A stretch of DNA of 16,435 nucleotides. Origin: FW021-bin31 sp964558275 (GTDB taxonomy: Bacteria > Bacteroidota > Bacteroidia > Chitinophagales > Chitinophagaceae). Of this stretch, positions 15,129-16,435 are shown piece after piece. Position numbers and translations under genes: made by a program. The stretch spans positions 1 to 16,435 of the forward strand of contig CAZLDH010000060.1 of NCBI GenBank assembly GCA_964558275.1. The letters run 5' to 3'. Under the pieces are notes generated by a model. It was not told where the DNA came from and made no database searches. It was given only the letters and a program-made list of their open reading frames with translations. The first letter of the stretch is position 1. Every line of letters starts with the position of its first letter.

Positions 15129-16307
15129 ATGATCGAAAGGACTTTAAAGGATCGCATAGTCTCTTATTGTTTTAAAGGAAAAACTATCCTGCTCATTGGA
15201 GCAAGACAGGTGGGAAAGACCACCTTATTACGCGCGGTCGTCAAAGAGATAAATAAACCCTCCACTTGGATCAATGCAGATGAAGCGGATATTTTAGAAG
15301 ACCTTATTCAAGCTCAAACAAGTACTCAACTGCTACAACTTATTGGTAGTAAAAATAAGCTGGTCGTCATTGACGAAGCGCAGCAAGTACCAGATATCGG
15401 AAAAAAACTAAAACTGATTTACGATAATTATCCCGACATACAGGTTATTGCCACAGGTTCTTCTGCTTTTGACTTACAAAACAATACCGAAGAACCTCTG
15501 ACAGGAAGGAAAAAGACTTTTTACCTGTATCCTTTCAGTTATCAGGAACTCTCCGATGCACATTCTCCACGAGAAGCAAAAAGATTGCTCCATACCCGAT
15601 TAATTTATGGAAGTTATCCGGATGTTGTGAATCACCCGGGAGAGGAGAAAGAGCTCCTCATAGAATTAGCACAAAGTTATTTATACAAAGACATCCTGGA
15701 GTTGGAAAATATCCGGAAACCCATGCATATCGAAAAACTCCTCAAAGCCCTGGCTTTCCAGGTAGGTAGCGAAGTTAGTTATAATGAACTGGCACAGACC
15801 GTAGGGAATATGGATACGACCACCGTAGAAAAATATCTGGATTTGCTGGAAAAAACGTTTGTCATCTTCAAACTTCCCTCTTTCCATCGGAACAGGAGAA
15901 ATGAACTCAAAAAAAGTAAAAAATATTATTTTTATGATACCGGGGTTAGAAATGTACTGATCAATAACTTTACTTCTCCAGATATGCGACAGGATAAAGG
16001 CGCCCTATGGGAAAATTATCTCATCGCAGAGCGATTAAAAAGAAATCGATACCATGACCAATTTGCCAATACTTACTTCTGGCGCACCAAAGACAAAGCC
16101 GAAATTGATTACCTTGAAGAAGCCGACGGCATCTTAAACGCCTTCGAAATAAAGTGGAAAAAACAAAAAGTAAGATTCCCTCCTTCCTTCTTAGAAAGCT
16201 ATCCCAACCATCAGACTCATGTGGTAAACAAAGAGAATTATGAAAAGTTCATCCTCTCCAATCAAACTCCTTCCAAAGAAAAATTTATTGGGAAAGATAA
16301 AAAATAG
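15129..16307 (+). CDS. AAA ATPase with C-terminal DUF4143 domain
   Basis: A 392-residue protein of the widespread AAA_14 plus DUF4143 family. The N-terminal ATPase has the Walker A loop GARQVGKTTL at 24-33 (K30), Walker B LVVIDEAQ at 78-85 and a sensor ATGSS at 108-112, followed by the family's YPFSYQEL. DUF4143 covers about 180-345: SYLYKDILELENIRKP, a small winged-helix-like section (VSYNELAQTVGNMDTTTVEKYLDLLEKT), YYFYDTGVRN, and the end WENYLIAERLKR, WRTKDKAEIDYL, FEIKW. E297, D327 and E340-x-K342 have the order of a PD-(D/E)XK-like site. The cellular role of the family is not settled, with suggestions including defence, toxin-antitoxin-like and mobile-element functions. ATG at 15129 fits a strong promoter 20 bases upstream. 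Length is normal and no motif is broken. It stands 140 bases after the SNF2 gene behind its own promoter. Confidence 0.93.
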   Translation: MIERTLKDRIVSYCFKGKTILLIGARQVGKTTLLRAVVKEINKPSTWINADEADILEDLIQAQTSTQLLQLIGSKNKLVVIDEAQQVPDIGKKLKLIYDNYPDIQVIATGSSAFDLQNNTEEPLTGRKKTFYLYPFSYQELSDAHSPREAKRLLHTRLIYGSYPDVVNHPGEEKELLIELAQSYLYKDILELENIRKPMHIEKLLKALAFQVGSEVSYNELAQTVGNMDTTTVEKYLDLLEKTFVIFKLPSFHRNRRNELKKSKKYYFYDTGVRNVLINNFTSPDMRQDKGALWENYLIAERLKRNRYHDQFANTYFWRTKDKAEIDYLEEADGILNAFEIKWKKQKVRFPPSFLESYPNHQTHVVNKENYEKFILSNQTPSKEKFIGKDKK

Positions 16308-16340
16308 GCTCCCGATAAAAAAAGTGAGCTCGTCTCGGGC
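16294..16340 (-). terminator. Possible terminator of the right-edge minus-strand gene
   Basis: On the minus strand, GGCCCGA (16340 region) pairs with TCGGGAGCC (16307-16315 region), a seven-pair stem with a two-base bulge and a loop of about 19 bases. A T-rich run, TATTTTTTATC, follows. The loop is long for an intrinsic terminator, and the run overlaps the end of the ATPase gene. Confidence 0.3.
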
Positions 16341-16381
16341 CATTAAAAACCATCCTCCAAGGAGCTCCCTCCCTTCCTATC

Positions 16382-16435
16382 CTATTTCACTTTTTTCTTC
16401 CGGTCTGCCCTTTTACTTTCCATCTCGTCCAGGAT
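16382..16435 (-). CDS. C-terminal fragment of an unidentified gene (truncated by window edge)
   Basis: The minus strand reads in frame from the window edge as ILDEMESKRADRKKKVK and then a TAG stop at 16384-16382. The strongly basic end is typical of many small cytoplasmic or membrane-protein C-termini. The frame is open throughout the visible 17 codons and a plausible terminator lies just beyond, convergent with the ATPase gene. Because so little is visible this could be chance, and no family can be named. Confidence 0.4.
   Translation of the reverse strand: MLDEMESKRADRKKKVK

Overview
The window looks like a Bacteroidota chromosome, probably of a Chitinophagia- or Sphingobacteriia-like lineage. 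The basis is moderate A+T content, little sign of Shine-Dalgarno spacing, several promoters fitting the Bacteroidota pattern (TTTG or TTG, about 18-20 nt, TAnnTTTG), a GH92 glycosidase with a lyase-type N-terminal domain, and a Bacteroidota-type mannose-6-phosphate isomerase with a fused N-terminal domain. The lineage is an inference; no rRNA or other marker gene is present.

Left half (1-7583, minus strand): a carbohydrate-use operon read right to left. It holds a GntR/UTRA repressor-like regulator (6858-7583), a class I mannose-6-phosphate isomerase-like protein fused to a degenerate kinase-like domain (4877-6697), an MFS sugar porter (3435-4856), a secreted GH92 alpha-mannosidase-family enzyme (121-3357), and the first 25 codons of another exported protein (1-76). 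The likely flow is release of mannose or a related sugar outside the cytoplasm, import by the porter, and isomerisation of the phosphorylated sugar. A 12-bp near-palindrome, ATGTkCAAACAT, occurs at both the gntR promoter and the isomerase promoter. It is the best candidate for the GntR operator.

Right half (7734-16307): an accessory region rich in nucleic-acid enzymes. A 948-residue protein joins a coiled coil, an archaeo-eukaryotic primase domain of the TOTE conflict-system type, an SF2 helicase and a C-terminal phospholipase-D-like HKD motif. After it come two Uma2-family (PD-(D/E)XK) nuclease genes on the minus strand flanking a small lipoprotein gene, then a SNF2-family ATPase (888 aa), then an AAA ATPase with DUF4143 (392 aa). 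The last gene sits behind a 32-bp tandem repeat and a strong promoter match. The two Uma2 genes share a 154-bp tract with only two mismatches covering their 5' ends and leaders, followed by a strongly diverged block, so they look like a recombining mosaic pair. Whether these genes form one defence system or a loose accumulation cannot be decided from the sequence.

Right edge (16382-16435, minus): the last 17 codons of an unidentified gene, with a possible terminator behind it. No rRNA, tRNA, CRISPR array, transposase or integrase was seen, and no gene-free stretch exceeds 300 bases.
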